A stretch of DNA of 6,756 bases from Spirosoma sp. (GTDB lineage: Bacteria > Bacteroidota > Bacteroidia > Cytophagales > Spirosomataceae): positions 1 to 6,756 of the forward strand of contig JAQBNX010000466.1 of assembly GCA_028288385.1 (NCBI GenBank), read 5' to 3'. The notes beneath the pieces were generated by a model. It was not told the origin of the DNA. It saw only the letters and a list, made by a program, of their open reading frames with translations, and searched no databases. Positions within the stretch are counted from its first letter, which is position 1. The number at the start of each line of letters is the position of its first letter. Below, one piece after another: positions 1-6,756 of this stretch. Made by a program: the position numbers and the translations under genes.

Positions 1-860
1 AGGTAGTGGAGTGTCTGCATCTGAGGGTGAAAACCACCCCGCTTTGATTTGTCAAAAGGCGTTGCCAGAATAATTTCCGGTGAGTTCTGATTCTGGGTAA
101 CGAAGTTACTGAAGAAGTCACCCACAAGCTGGAACTTGCCCGATTTGATAATGCTGTCCGTGCGCACTATAACGTCGGCCCAGCGCGGAGTTTTTGTATA
201 TACCTCCGAGTTCAGGTACATTTTAGCCAGAATCATATCGGCCACGTACTTATTCATCCGGCCGTAGTAGGCACCACCCGACACACTGCTCAGATTAGGG
301 CGTACGGCCAGCAGTTCTTTTTCGACAAAGGCAAACACCTCTGCCCGCGTGCTTTGCTTAGGTGTTGTTACGCCAACGGCATCGGAAATGATCACGTTGC
401 CAAACAAATCCATTGCCTGATAATGGAAGAAAGCCCGCAAGGCGCGTAACTCAGCTCTCGTAGCAACATCCGTTTCTTTAATTGTTCCTAGTTGCTGATT
501 AATAGCGGTGATATTATTATAGCACCACGTCCAGGGACCATTAAACTGACCGTTATCCGTAATGGGGTTCCAGGTATGGGTGTACAACCGCTTCCAGTTA
601 TCACCATCTTTCCAGTCGCCACCTCGTGTCGGTACAATCTGCTCATCCGTAGTGGCATTCAGGTTAGACATGTTTCCAAAATAATCTCCCAGACCATTAT
701 AGAGAGGGCCAATCAGAGCAGCCTTTTGGTCGGCTGTAGAACCGAATGAACCACTGGTAGGAATAACATCGTACGTTGTCTCCTTCAGATCCGTACAGGC
801 TTGACCAGCCAGCAGCAGTGCTGAACAGCCCAGAAGCAATTTATAGTTTATTTGTTTCAT
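1..860 (-). CDS. SusD/RagB-family nutrient-uptake outer-membrane lipoprotein, N-terminal 286 residues (partial, runs off left edge)
   Basis: This is the surface lipoprotein that caps a SusC transporter and captures the nutrient before import. The start is the ATG at 860-858; an in-frame TAA at 878-876 excludes a longer protein. The N-terminus is a lipoprotein signal: K2 and K7, a hydrophobic core at about 8-18, then GQAC with C22 as the likely lipidated cysteine, followed by TDLKE. The -3 position is Gly rather than the usual Leu, so the lipobox is relaxed, as is common in Bacteroidota. SusD landmarks are the segment ELRALRAFFHYQAMDLFGNV (137-156), the TRAEVFAFVEKEL helix (171-183), and the TPR-like YYGRMNKYVADMILAKMYLN stretch (198-217) followed by PRWADV and SGKFQL. 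The 286 residues are about half of a usual 500-600-residue SusD; the C-terminal part lies outside the window. No Shine-Dalgarno sequence precedes the start. The gene follows the SusC-like gene by 132 nt, probably in one operon. The substrate cannot be inferred. Confidence 0.95.
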   Translation of the reverse strand, partial: MKQINYKLLLGCSALLLAGQACTDLKETTYDVIPTSGSFGSTADQKAALIGPLYNGLGDYFGNMSNLNATTDEQIVPTRGGDWKDGDNWKRLYTHTWNPITDNGQFNGPWTWCYNNITAINQQLGTIKETDVATRAELRALRAFFHYQAMDLFGNVIISDAVGVTTPKQSTRAEVFAFVEKELLAVRPNLSSVSGGAYYGRMNKYVADMILAKMYLNSEVYTKTPRWADVIVRTDSIIKSGKFQLVGDFFSNFVTQNQNSPEIILATPFDKSKRGGFHPQMQTLHY

Positions 861-936
861 GGAAGTTTTTGATAATTAGTCAGTTACAGCCTCACATTTC
901 CAGCAAAATATTAACGCTGTGTCAACTCAAACAGTT

Positions 937-982
937 TTTACACAAACCGGTTTTTTTATATAAAATCACCGGTTTGTGTAAA
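937..982 (-). repeat. 46-nt near-perfect palindrome (stem-loop) between the SusC-like and SusD-like genes
   Basis: The arms 937-951 (TTTACACAAACCGGT) and 968-982 (ACCGGTTTGTGTAAA) are exact reverse complements over 15 bp. The 16 nt between them contain a second dyad with the same centre, TTTTATATAAAA (954-965), so 42 of 46 bases pair and only 952/967 and 953/966 mismatch. In the minus-strand mRNA this gives a strong hairpin that begins 10 nt after the SusC-like stop codon and ends 76 nt before the SusD-like start. Neither strand shows a T-run directly after the stem, so it is not a classical intrinsic terminator. Likely roles are protecting or defining the 3' end of the upstream message, partial attenuation, or setting the SusC:SusD ratio. 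As DNA it could also be a protein-binding site. The structure is read directly; the role is inference. Confidence 0.85.
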
Positions 983-992
983 GCAACCCAAA

Positions 993-3900
993 TTAGAAGG
1001 TCAGATTGAGACCTACCTGAAACGTACGGGTTTTTGGGTAAACAACGTTTCCATAGCCACCCCCATCTAAACCAACGGCGTTAGGTGCCTGCTGAATTGT
1101 GCCATTGTTTTGTAAATCAGCCTTTACCTGTAGTTCAGGATCGATGCCTTTGTATTTTGTAATAATAAATAAGTTATTACCACCAGCATAAATACGGGCA
1201 TTCGTAATGTACTTACTCGCTGGCAGTGGAATGGTGTAGCCCACCTGCCAGTTATCGAACCGGACAAACGAACCGCTTTCCAGCCAGTTGGTCGACAGTA
1301 CGTTTACTCCGTATTTATTAGGGTAGTCTGTTACACCTTTCAGCATGTTGGTTTCCAGGATTGAACCTGGAATCAACAGGTTCGACCGTATAGCGTTTAG
1401 GATGGTATTACCAAATGTGCCACGTAACTGGAAATACACATCGAAACCTTTATAACGGAATGTATTGATAAACGACGCGTTCAGGAACGGCTGTGGATTA
1501 CCCTGGTTCAATGGAGTACCAGCAGTAATAGCCGCAGCTGCGTCTGCTTTCGATACATCCGTTACTGGTGTGTCACCCGTAGCTGGTTTTAACAGAGGTT
1601 GCCCATCTGCCGAGTACGCCCCCGTAAACGTAGGCACGTTGTTGAAGGTACCGAGTGCCTGACCAGGTGTCAGGTAGGATGCAAACACGTCGGACAGACC
1701 ACGGCCATTAAATGCGTTGAAACGAACCTGTCCATTGCTGAACTGGGCATTTGACAGCGAAACAATGGTGTTTTTGTTATAAGCACCTACAACTCGTGAA
1801 TTCCAGGAGAAATTACCTTTCTGGATTACGTCACCACCAAAGGAAAGTTCAAACCCGCTGTTACGCATCGAGCCTACGTTGGCCAGAATGGAGTTGGTAA
1901 AGTAGGTCACCCCATCCGCAGGCACTGAATACGGATAGAGCATGTCTTTGGTCAGCTTATTGTAATACTCCACTGTACCCGAGAAGCGTCCACCCACCAG
2001 TTGGAAATCCAATCCTATGTTCGAGGTTGTCAGGACTTCCCATTTCAGGTTGGGGTTAGCGTTCTGTGAGATACCATAGCCCGGCAGAAAGTCGCCCAGT
2101 GTACCGTCATAGTACGTACCTTTCTGGCCATACAACTGAATTGAGTTATAGGCCGATATACCCTCTGAGTTACCCGTTTGTCCGTAACCAACACGCAGTT
2201 TCAGAAAACTTAACGCATTGCTCTTCGGGAAGAAAGGCTCGTTGGTAATGGTCCAGCCAACACCTACAGATGGGAAAATCCCCCATTTATTATTGACACC
2301 AAACTTTGAACTTCCATCCCGGCGTACGGTAGCGGTAATATTATACCGATCATTCATGTTCAGGGTTGCCCGGCCAAAGAAGGAGATCAGCTTTGAGTTA
2401 TTCCGGTACGAAGTTGCGTAGTTATTGCCGGGGTTAACTATTGTACCCGAACCTAAACCCAGGTTACTGAAGTTGATATCGGGGGTCACGAAACCTGAGT
2501 TAGCCGCTCCAAAACCATCATTATCAAACGCCTGAAAGGAATAACCACCCAGCAGCGCGAAGTTACTGTTCTGAGTACCAAACCCTTTTGTGTAATTGGC
2601 AGTCAGTTCCAGCAACTTAGTATTTGATTCAGAAAAATTCCGGCTGGCACGTCCGTTATTGGCCGAATAGGCCTTGATGGTTGGATTGGTGTAAAAGTTG
2701 TTGACGGTGTTATCCCGCTGCAACTGTCCACTTACCCCTACCGTTAAGCCGTCCAGCACTTCGTAGCGCAACGTAGCACCACCCTGCAGATACCGCTGTA
2801 CGCCGTTGTTAATAACGTTCTCCTGCATGGCAACCGGGTTGAAGAGGTCAAAACTACCACCTACCTCATAATACGATCCATCGGCGTTGCGAACAGGCAA
2901 TGTTGGAAGGAACGTAACGGCACGACCGATGATACCACTGTCATACTTTTTGTTCGTTTCGGAGTACGACAGGTTATACTGAATGTTCAGTCGGTTGTCG
3001 AAAGCTTTCTGATCGAGGTTAACACGACCCGTTATACGATCCAGACCCGTATTTTTAATAATACCGTTCTGATTGATATAGTTGACCGAACCCCGATAGC
3101 TGAACGTTGGCGAACCACCCGCAATAGCAATATCGTGGTTGTTAACGGCACCGTTCTGTGTAACTTCCTTGGTCCAGTCGGTATTATAATTTCCAGCCGG
3201 GAAACGCTGCAAATCGCTTAACGACGAAGCTCCCTTAATTTGAGAAACGGCATCGCGATACCCTTGTGCGTCAAGCATTTCATACTTCCTGGAAATAGTA
3301 GACACACCCACGTAGTTATTAAAGGAAACCGTTGTCCTACCCGACTTACCGCGTTTGGTGGTAATGAGGATAACGCCGTTAGCTGCCCGTGAACCATAAA
3401 TAGCGGCAGCCGATGCATCTTTCAATACGTCCATCGACTCAATATCGGAAGGCGAGATCGTGTTGATAGGAACACCAATCATACCATCCACCACATAAAG
3501 CGGATCGCTACCACCGGCCAGTGAGGTGTAACCCCGAAGACGAACCGTAGGTTGTTGGTTAGGGTCGCCCGAGGGAGCCGTAATTACCAGACCCGCAACT
3601 TTACCCTGGATGGCCTGTAGGGGGTTTGGGTTAACACCCGCGTTGAAATCTTTCGACGAAACCTGCACCACCGAACCGGTAAGGTCTTTCCGCTTTGCCG
3701 TACCGTAGCCTACTACAACCACTTCTTCGAGGGCTTTAGTGTCATCGGCTAGTTTCACGTCTATCGTTGAGCGATTGCCCACTACAACTTCCTGCGTGGT
3801 ATACCCAATGAAACTCAGCACAAGCGTTGCGTTGTCGGGAACATTGCTGACGGAAAAAGCACCGTTGGCGTCGGTATTAGTGCCTCGTTGCGTGCCTTTG

Positions 3901-4124
3901 ATCTGAACACTTACCCCCGGTAACGCCGAGCCGGTTGGGTCTGTCACTTTACCCGTTACGGTACGGTCCTGCGCCCATGCTACCTGATTGCTCAAAATCA
4001 GTACCATAGAGAGTATCGTCAAAAAGCTCCTAAATGCCTTTTGAACGAATGGCTGGAGTTGTGATGGCCCAGCCTGACCTACGTAACTGCCGAGACAACT
4101 TATTCTGTAGGATTTGTTTATCAT
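993..4124 (-). CDS. SusC/RagA-family TonB-linked outer-membrane transporter, complete (1043 residues)
   Basis: This is the outer-membrane barrel of a SusCD importer, which takes up ligand handed over by SusD using TonB energy. The signal peptide has a long n-region (1-30), a hydrophobic core at about 33-47, and an AWA/Q cleavage site after A51. A carboxypeptidase-regulatory-like beta-sandwich follows at about 56-127 (VTGKVTD, GVSVQIKGT, LVLSFIGY). Next come the EEVVVVGYGT motif (133-142) and the plug at about 144-260 with QAIQGKVAGL, RLRGYTSL, DPLYVVDG, IESMDVLKDASAAAIYGSRA and NGVILITTKRG. The remainder is the beta-barrel, ending in an alternating strand with terminal Phe (GLNLTF), the usual barrel-assembly signal. 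Length fits the family (about 950-1100). No extra secretin/TonB N-terminal signalling domain is present, so direct FecA-like anti-sigma signalling is not expected. The ATG at 4124 is the first in-frame start after a TAA at 4178-4176, and later ATG or TTG choices would cut into the signal peptide. The SusD-like gene follows. Specificity is unknown. Confidence 0.97.
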   Translation of the reverse strand: MINKSYRISCLGSYVGQAGPSQLQPFVQKAFRSFLTILSMVLILSNQVAWAQDRTVTGKVTDPTGSALPGVSVQIKGTQRGTNTDANGAFSVSNVPDNATLVLSFIGYTTQEVVVGNRSTIDVKLADDTKALEEVVVVGYGTAKRKDLTGSVVQVSSKDFNAGVNPNPLQAIQGKVAGLVITAPSGDPNQQPTVRLRGYTSLAGGSDPLYVVDGMIGVPINTISPSDIESMDVLKDASAAAIYGSRAANGVILITTKRGKSGRTTVSFNNYVGVSTISRKYEMLDAQGYRDAVSQIKGASSLSDLQRFPAGNYNTDWTKEVTQNGAVNNHDIAIAGGSPTFSYRGSVNYINQNGIIKNTGLDRITGRVNLDQKAFDNRLNIQYNLSYSETNKKYDSGIIGRAVTFLPTLPVRNADGSYYEVGGSFDLFNPVAMQENVINNGVQRYLQGGATLRYEVLDGLTVGVSGQLQRDNTVNNFYTNPTIKAYSANNGRASRNFSESNTKLLELTANYTKGFGTQNSNFALLGGYSFQAFDNDGFGAANSGFVTPDINFSNLGLGSGTIVNPGNNYATSYRNNSKLISFFGRATLNMNDRYNITATVRRDGSSKFGVNNKWGIFPSVGVGWTITNEPFFPKSNALSFLKLRVGYGQTGNSEGISAYNSIQLYGQKGTYYDGTLGDFLPGYGISQNANPNLKWEVLTTSNIGLDFQLVGGRFSGTVEYYNKLTKDMLYPYSVPADGVTYFTNSILANVGSMRNSGFELSFGGDVIQKGNFSWNSRVVGAYNKNTIVSLSNAQFSNGQVRFNAFNGRGLSDVFASYLTPGQALGTFNNVPTFTGAYSADGQPLLKPATGDTPVTDVSKADAAAAITAGTPLNQGNPQPFLNASFINTFRYKGFDVYFQLRGTFGNTILNAIRSNLLIPGSILETNMLKGVTDYPNKYGVNVLSTNWLESGSFVRFDNWQVGYTIPLPASKYITNARIYAGGNNLFIITKYKGIDPELQVKADLQNNGTIQQAPNAVGLDGGGYGNVVYPKTRTFQVGLNLTF

Positions 4125-4297
4125 AGGTTTACAATAAAAAGTGAAAAAACGATTAGAAGTATTTAAAGTATACGTTTACATTATCAGTCAAAATTCAAAC
4201 ATTGGCTGATATTAGATTGATTAATAGCAACTTAATCAGAAATAACAGAACTTAAGCGTTATTCAATAGCAAATTACATCAGGCAACATCGAAAATA

Positions 4298-4331
4298 CAA
4301 ATCTAGTATTGTTAAAATCATGTTAATCCAA
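4298..4331 (-). promoter_or_regulatory. Candidate Bacteroidota-type promoter for the SusC-like/SusD-like operon
   Basis: On the minus strand, TAGATTTG (4305-4298) matches the Bacteroidota -7 consensus TAnnTTTG exactly. A TTG (4331-4329) lies 23 nt upstream, at the upper end of the 17-23 nt spacing I recall for Flavobacterium promoters. Transcription would start near 4293, giving a leader of roughly 165-170 nt before the ATG at 4124. It is the only exact -7 match I found on this strand in the 455-nt gap. The -33 part is short and the spacing marginal, so the assignment is tentative. Confidence 0.5.
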
Positions 4332-4361
4332 GTCAATATCGTATCATAATTATTGTTAAAA
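4307..4361. repeat. 11-nt direct repeat TATTGTTAAAA, two copies 44 nt apart, overlapping the SusC-like promoter
   Basis: TATTGTTAAAA occurs at 4307-4317 and again at 4351-4361. Both copies are followed by CAT, with one extra T in the first. The first copy lies between the proposed -7 and -33 elements of the minus-strand promoter; the second lies 20 nt upstream of the -33 element. The start-to-start distance of 44 nt is close to four helical turns. This would suit a tandem regulator site, but AT-rich background makes chance repeats more likely. Confidence 0.4.
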
Positions 4362-4522
4362 CATATTATATTTATTAAACTATATCAATTCGTTCAATAA
4401 ATAGTACGTTATTAATCAGATGCTTGCGTTTGCATCACAGCTATCAAAGCATAATTTTTACCATAAAAAATGCGATCAAGGCTTTTGAACGGCTCTAACA
4501 AAAAACTTGTATTCTTTACAGC

Positions 4523-4530
4523 TAATTTTG
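4523..4530 (+). promoter_or_regulatory. Candidate -7 promoter element for the FAD/Fe-S dehydrogenase gene
   Basis: TAATTTTG matches the Bacteroidota -7 consensus TAnnTTTG exactly, 49 nt before the ATG at 4580. No TTG lies at the expected 17-23 nt upstream; the nearest ones are 13 nt (4507-4509) and 35 nt (4485-4487) away. Only half of the promoter is therefore supported. If used, transcription would begin at about 4534-4536, giving a leader of about 45 nt made almost entirely of the dyad at 4534-4571. Confidence 0.45.
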
Positions 4531-4533
4531 TCT

Positions 4534-4571
4534 GAGATTAGACGTAGCATCGCCAGTCACTGGCTAGTCTC
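4534..4571 (+). promoter_or_regulatory. Nested dyads in the leader of the dehydrogenase gene: possible operator or RNA hairpin
   Basis: GCCAGTCACTGGC (4552-4564) is a perfect odd palindrome with 6-bp arms around a central C. It is overlapped by a wider dyad, GAGATTAG (4534-4541) with CTAGTCTC (4564-4571), which pairs over 8 bp with one G-U pair in RNA. The two structures share C4564, so they could be alternatives. The block ends 8 nt before the start codon and lies just downstream of the -7 match, where a repressor or a leader fold could block expression. The symmetry is seen directly; the regulatory role and the identity of any regulator are inference. Confidence 0.4.
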
Positions 4572-4579
4572 GCCCTTTT

Positions 4580-6756
4580 ATGAATGCAGAAGACCTTCAT
4601 GTGTTAGCAGGTCAGTTATCGGGTGACCTTTTTACCGACTCTACGCACCAAATAGTATACGCAACAGATGCTTCGTCCTACCGGGAAATGCCGGCTGCGG
4701 TCGCCGTTCCCAAAACGGTCGATGATATAAAGAGGCTGATTGCGTTTGCCAATCTACATAAGACATCGCTAATCCCACGCACGGCCGGTACATCACTGGC
4801 TGGGCAGGTAGTAGGGAAGGGCATCGTTGTTGACGTATCGAAGCATTTTACCAATATTCTGGAAATAAATCCTGAAGAACGGTGGGTTCGGGTTCAGCCC
4901 GGTGTCATTCGTGATGAGCTGAATCAGGCACTGAAACCCTATGGCCTTTTTTTTGGGCCAGAAACGTCAACGGCTAATCGTGCCATGATTGGTGGCATGG
5001 TTGGCAACAACTCCTGCGGTTCTAACTCAGTGGTCTATCGGGCCACCCGAGAACATACCCTGTCGGTAAAGGCCTTGCTGGCCGACGGCTCAGAAGCAGA
5101 ATTTGGCCCTATGAGCGGCTGGGACCTCACCAAAGCAGTAAGTGAAGCCAGCCGGCGTAATGGGAGCGCAACATTAGCTGACAAAATCCTGCTCAAAACC
5201 AACACCATCCTCGCTGATTCGGCTAATCAGGACGAAATCCGGCGCAACTTCCCTAAGAAGACCATTGAACGGCGCAATACCGGTTATGCTCTCGATGCGC
5301 TGCTGGACATGGAGCCGTTTACTACTGGAGGAGAGCCGTTTAATCTGGCTAAATTTATTGCCGGATCGGAGGGTACGCTTTGTTTTCTGACGGAGATCAA
5401 ACTCAGTTTGGTGCCACTGCCACCAAAAGAAAACGGGCTGGTTTGTGTGCATTGCCACTCAATAGATGAATCATTGCGGGCTACGCTCGTTGCTCTGAAG
5501 TATAAACCATACGCCGTCGAACTCATTGACGACATCATTCTGGAACGAGCGGACACCAACCCTGAACAGCGCCTGAACAGCTTCTTCGTTCAAAAGACCC
5601 CGTCCGACCATTTTCCTATTATTCTGGTCGTCGATCTTTCGTGCGATACGCGCATTGAAATAGAGCAGTTGGCGGCCCAGATGGAAGCCGAAATGCGAGA
5701 GGCTGGCTTAGGCTATCATTATCCGCTGCTCTTTGGCGATGATACTAAAAAAATCTGGACGCTCCGCAAAGCAGGATTGGGTTTATTGGGAAATATACCC
5801 GGCGATGAGAAAGCAGTTGCCGTGATTGAGGATACAGCCGTCGACGTGCGCGACCTGCCAGAATACATCCGTGAGTTTAACGAGATCCTGACAAAGCATA
5901 AGATGCACTCAGTCCACTACGCCCATGCCGGGTCGGGCGAGTTACACCTCAGGCCCATCATCAATCTGAAAACCCAGGAGGGCCACCAGCAGTACCGGAT
6001 GATTGCTGAAGAAATTGCTACGTTGGTTAAGAAATACAATGGGTCGCTGTCTGGCGAGCACGGCGACGGGCGGCTGCGGGGCGAGTTTATTCCCCAAATG
6101 GTGGGCCCGCATAACTACGACCTCATGCGGCAGATTAAGCATACCTGGGACCCGGACGGCATTTTCAATCCCGGCAAGATTGTGGAGACTCCCCCCATGG
6201 ATACGTCCCTGCGCTACGAAGCCGGCCAGCAAACCCCGGAATTCAAGACGTACTTCCGCTACAAAGACCAAACCGTACTTCAGCTCGCTGAGCAATGCAA
6301 CGGTTCAGGCGACTGCCGCAAAACACAGGCCTCGGGCGGAACCATGTGTCCGAGCTATATGGCTACCCGCAACGAAAAGGACACAACACGGGCGCGGGCC
6401 AATGTGCTGCGTGAGATGCTGACGCACTCACCAAAGGAAAACCGTTTCGACCACGAAGAAATTAAAGAAGTGTATGACCTGTGCATCTCGTGCAAGGGCT
6501 GCAAAAACGAGTGTCCGTCTAATGTCGACGTATCAAAGCTGAAAGCCGAGTTTTTACAGCATTATTACGAGGCCAACGGCGTACCGATCCGGTCACGGCT
6601 GATTGCCAACTTCGCCCGGCTGTCTGGCCTGGCGTCCCTCGTTCCGTGGGCCTGGAACGGCGTGCTGGGTACGCCCAGTCTCCGGCGTATCGCTAACCGC
6701 GTTGTTGGATTCCACCCCGATCGAACCATACCCCTGATGGGCAAATCAACCGTGAA
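4580..6756 (+). CDS. YdiJ-type FAD-binding and Fe-S-binding D-2-hydroxyacid dehydrogenase, N-terminal 725 residues (partial, runs off right edge)
   Basis: This enzyme probably oxidises a D-2-hydroxyacid (D-lactate or D-2-hydroxyglutarate are candidates) at FAD and passes electrons through Fe-S clusters. The ATG at 4580 is the first in-frame start after a TAG at 4565-4567; no Shine-Dalgarno is seen. A PCMH-type FAD-binding domain spans about 35-280, with PRTAGTSLAGQ (66-76), GMVGNNSCGSNS (139-150) and KFIAGSEGTLCFLTEIKL (258-275). The FAD-oxidase C-terminal domain runs to about 535, with HAGSGELHLRP (449-459), SGEHGDGRLRGEF (491-503) and NPGKIV (530-535). H449, H456 and E493 fit the metal ligands, and H494 the catalytic His, of D-2-hydroxyglutarate dehydrogenases. 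A GlpC-like Fe-S region follows: C573-x5-C579-x10-C590-P, then CxxCxxCxxxCP at 635-646. E. coli YdiJ is about 1018 residues, so roughly 250-300 C-terminal residues, expected to hold CCG motifs, are missing. The gene is divergent from the SusC-like gene. Family assignment is firm; substrate and electron acceptor are not. Confidence 0.93.
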   Translation, partial: MNAEDLHVLAGQLSGDLFTDSTHQIVYATDASSYREMPAAVAVPKTVDDIKRLIAFANLHKTSLIPRTAGTSLAGQVVGKGIVVDVSKHFTNILEINPEERWVRVQPGVIRDELNQALKPYGLFFGPETSTANRAMIGGMVGNNSCGSNSVVYRATREHTLSVKALLADGSEAEFGPMSGWDLTKAVSEASRRNGSATLADKILLKTNTILADSANQDEIRRNFPKKTIERRNTGYALDALLDMEPFTTGGEPFNLAKFIAGSEGTLCFLTEIKLSLVPLPPKENGLVCVHCHSIDESLRATLVALKYKPYAVELIDDIILERADTNPEQRLNSFFVQKTPSDHFPIILVVDLSCDTRIEIEQLAAQMEAEMREAGLGYHYPLLFGDDTKKIWTLRKAGLGLLGNIPGDEKAVAVIEDTAVDVRDLPEYIREFNEILTKHKMHSVHYAHAGSGELHLRPIINLKTQEGHQQYRMIAEEIATLVKKYNGSLSGEHGDGRLRGEFIPQMVGPHNYDLMRQIKHTWDPDGIFNPGKIVETPPMDTSLRYEAGQQTPEFKTYFRYKDQTVLQLAEQCNGSGDCRKTQASGGTMCPSYMATRNEKDTTRARANVLREMLTHSPKENRFDHEEIKEVYDLCISCKGCKNECPSNVDVSKLKAEFLQHYYEANGVPIRSRLIANFARLSGLASLVPWAWNGVLGTPSLRRIANRVVGFHPDRTIPLMGKSTV

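Larger units (their letters stand above)
4125..4579. other. Divergent AT-rich intergenic region (455 nt) between the uptake operon and the dehydrogenase gene
   Basis: No gene is supported here. The stretch is far richer in A and T than the flanking genes; bases 4321-4380 contain only 11 G or C in 60. It must carry the control regions of both divergent units. It holds a minus-strand promoter match at 4298-4331, a plus-strand -7 match at 4523-4530, a direct repeat (4307-4317 and 4351-4361), and a dyad at 4534-4571. A weaker dyad is AATAAC (4241-4246) with GTTATT (4258-4263), 11 nt apart, within the presumed SusC-like leader. The sequence TTAATCAGA occurs twice (4232-4240 and 4412-4420), which may be chance in such AT-rich DNA. 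Confidence 0.85.

Noticed and set aside
492..749. Plus-strand open frame of 85 codons
   Set aside because: It lies wholly antisense to the SusD-like coding region, has no recognisable motif, and its translation shows no family resemblance.
937..982. Reading the intercistronic hairpin as a Rho-independent terminator after the SusC-like gene
   Set aside because: On neither strand is the stem followed by a run of T; the T-rich stretch lies in the loop. The SusD-like gene downstream is also normally co-transcribed with its SusC partner.
776..1009. Plus-strand open frame of 77 codons crossing the gap between the SusC-like and SusD-like genes
   Set aside because: It overlaps the ends of both minus-strand genes and reads through the palindrome. 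It has no protein-like features and no promoter match.
3218..3418. Minus-strand open frame of 66 codons within the SusC-like gene
   Set aside because: It is an alternative frame of the strongly conserved plug-coding region and is explained by that gene.
4507..4530. TTG at 4507-4509 as the -33 partner of TAATTTTG
   Set aside because: The gap is only 13 nt, below the 17-23 nt range known to me for these promoters, so only the -7 element was reported.
5174..5559. Two overlapping minus-strand open frames (5174-5458 and 5284-5559)
   Set aside because: Both are antisense to the FAD domain of the dehydrogenase gene, whose frame shows continuous family motifs. Neither product is recognisable.
5942..6422. 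Open frames on both strands (minus 5942-6295 and plus 6003-6422)
   Set aside because: Both overlap the dehydrogenase frame, which carries GEHGDG, NPGKIV and the Fe-S cysteines here. Higher GC in this part makes long chance frames likely, and the plus-strand one is off-frame by one base.
1..6756. Defence system, prophage, transposon, CRISPR array or novel biosynthetic cluster
   Set aside because: No array of spaced repeats, transposase, integrase, toxin-antitoxin pair or unknown conserved gene group is present. The coding content is an ordinary uptake pair and a metabolic dehydrogenase.

Overview
The window looks like chromosomal DNA of a Bacteroidota bacterium, most likely an environmental Cytophagales member of the Spirosoma type. 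It carries a SusC/SusD-type outer-membrane uptake pair. None of its three genes has a Shine-Dalgarno sequence before the start. Perfect matches to the Bacteroidota -7 promoter element (TAnnTTTG) lie upstream of both transcription units. The genus is an impression from protein style, not a proven assignment.

Layout: the minus-strand unit runs from about 4300 down to base 1. It holds a complete SusC/RagA-like TonB-dependent transporter (993-4124) followed by the first 286 codons of a SusD/RagB-like lipoprotein (860 down to 1, continuing off the left edge). The 132 nt between them contain an almost perfect 46-nt palindrome (937-982). A 455-nt AT-rich divergent intergenic region (4125-4579) holds candidate promoters for both directions. 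The plus-strand unit starts at 4580 and is open to the right edge. It encodes at least 725 residues of a YdiJ-type fusion of a GlcD-like FAD-dependent D-2-hydroxyacid dehydrogenase with a GlpC-like iron-sulfur region. Its C-terminal part lies outside the window.

Function: SusC (barrel plus plug) and SusD (surface lipoprotein lid) together import an oligomeric nutrient through the outer membrane, powered by TonB. The substrate cannot be read from this window, because no glycoside hydrolase, peptidase or regulator is present. The divergent dehydrogenase probably oxidises a D-2-hydroxyacid such as D-lactate or D-2-hydroxyglutarate and passes electrons through Fe-S clusters to an unknown acceptor. 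Nothing in the sequence shows that it belongs to the same pathway as the uptake pair.

No clearly new system is visible. The signals most worth a second look are non-coding: the intercistronic palindrome, the dyads in the leader of the dehydrogenase gene, and a direct repeat overlapping the susC-like promoter. No tRNA, rRNA, CRISPR array, insertion sequence or phage feature was seen.
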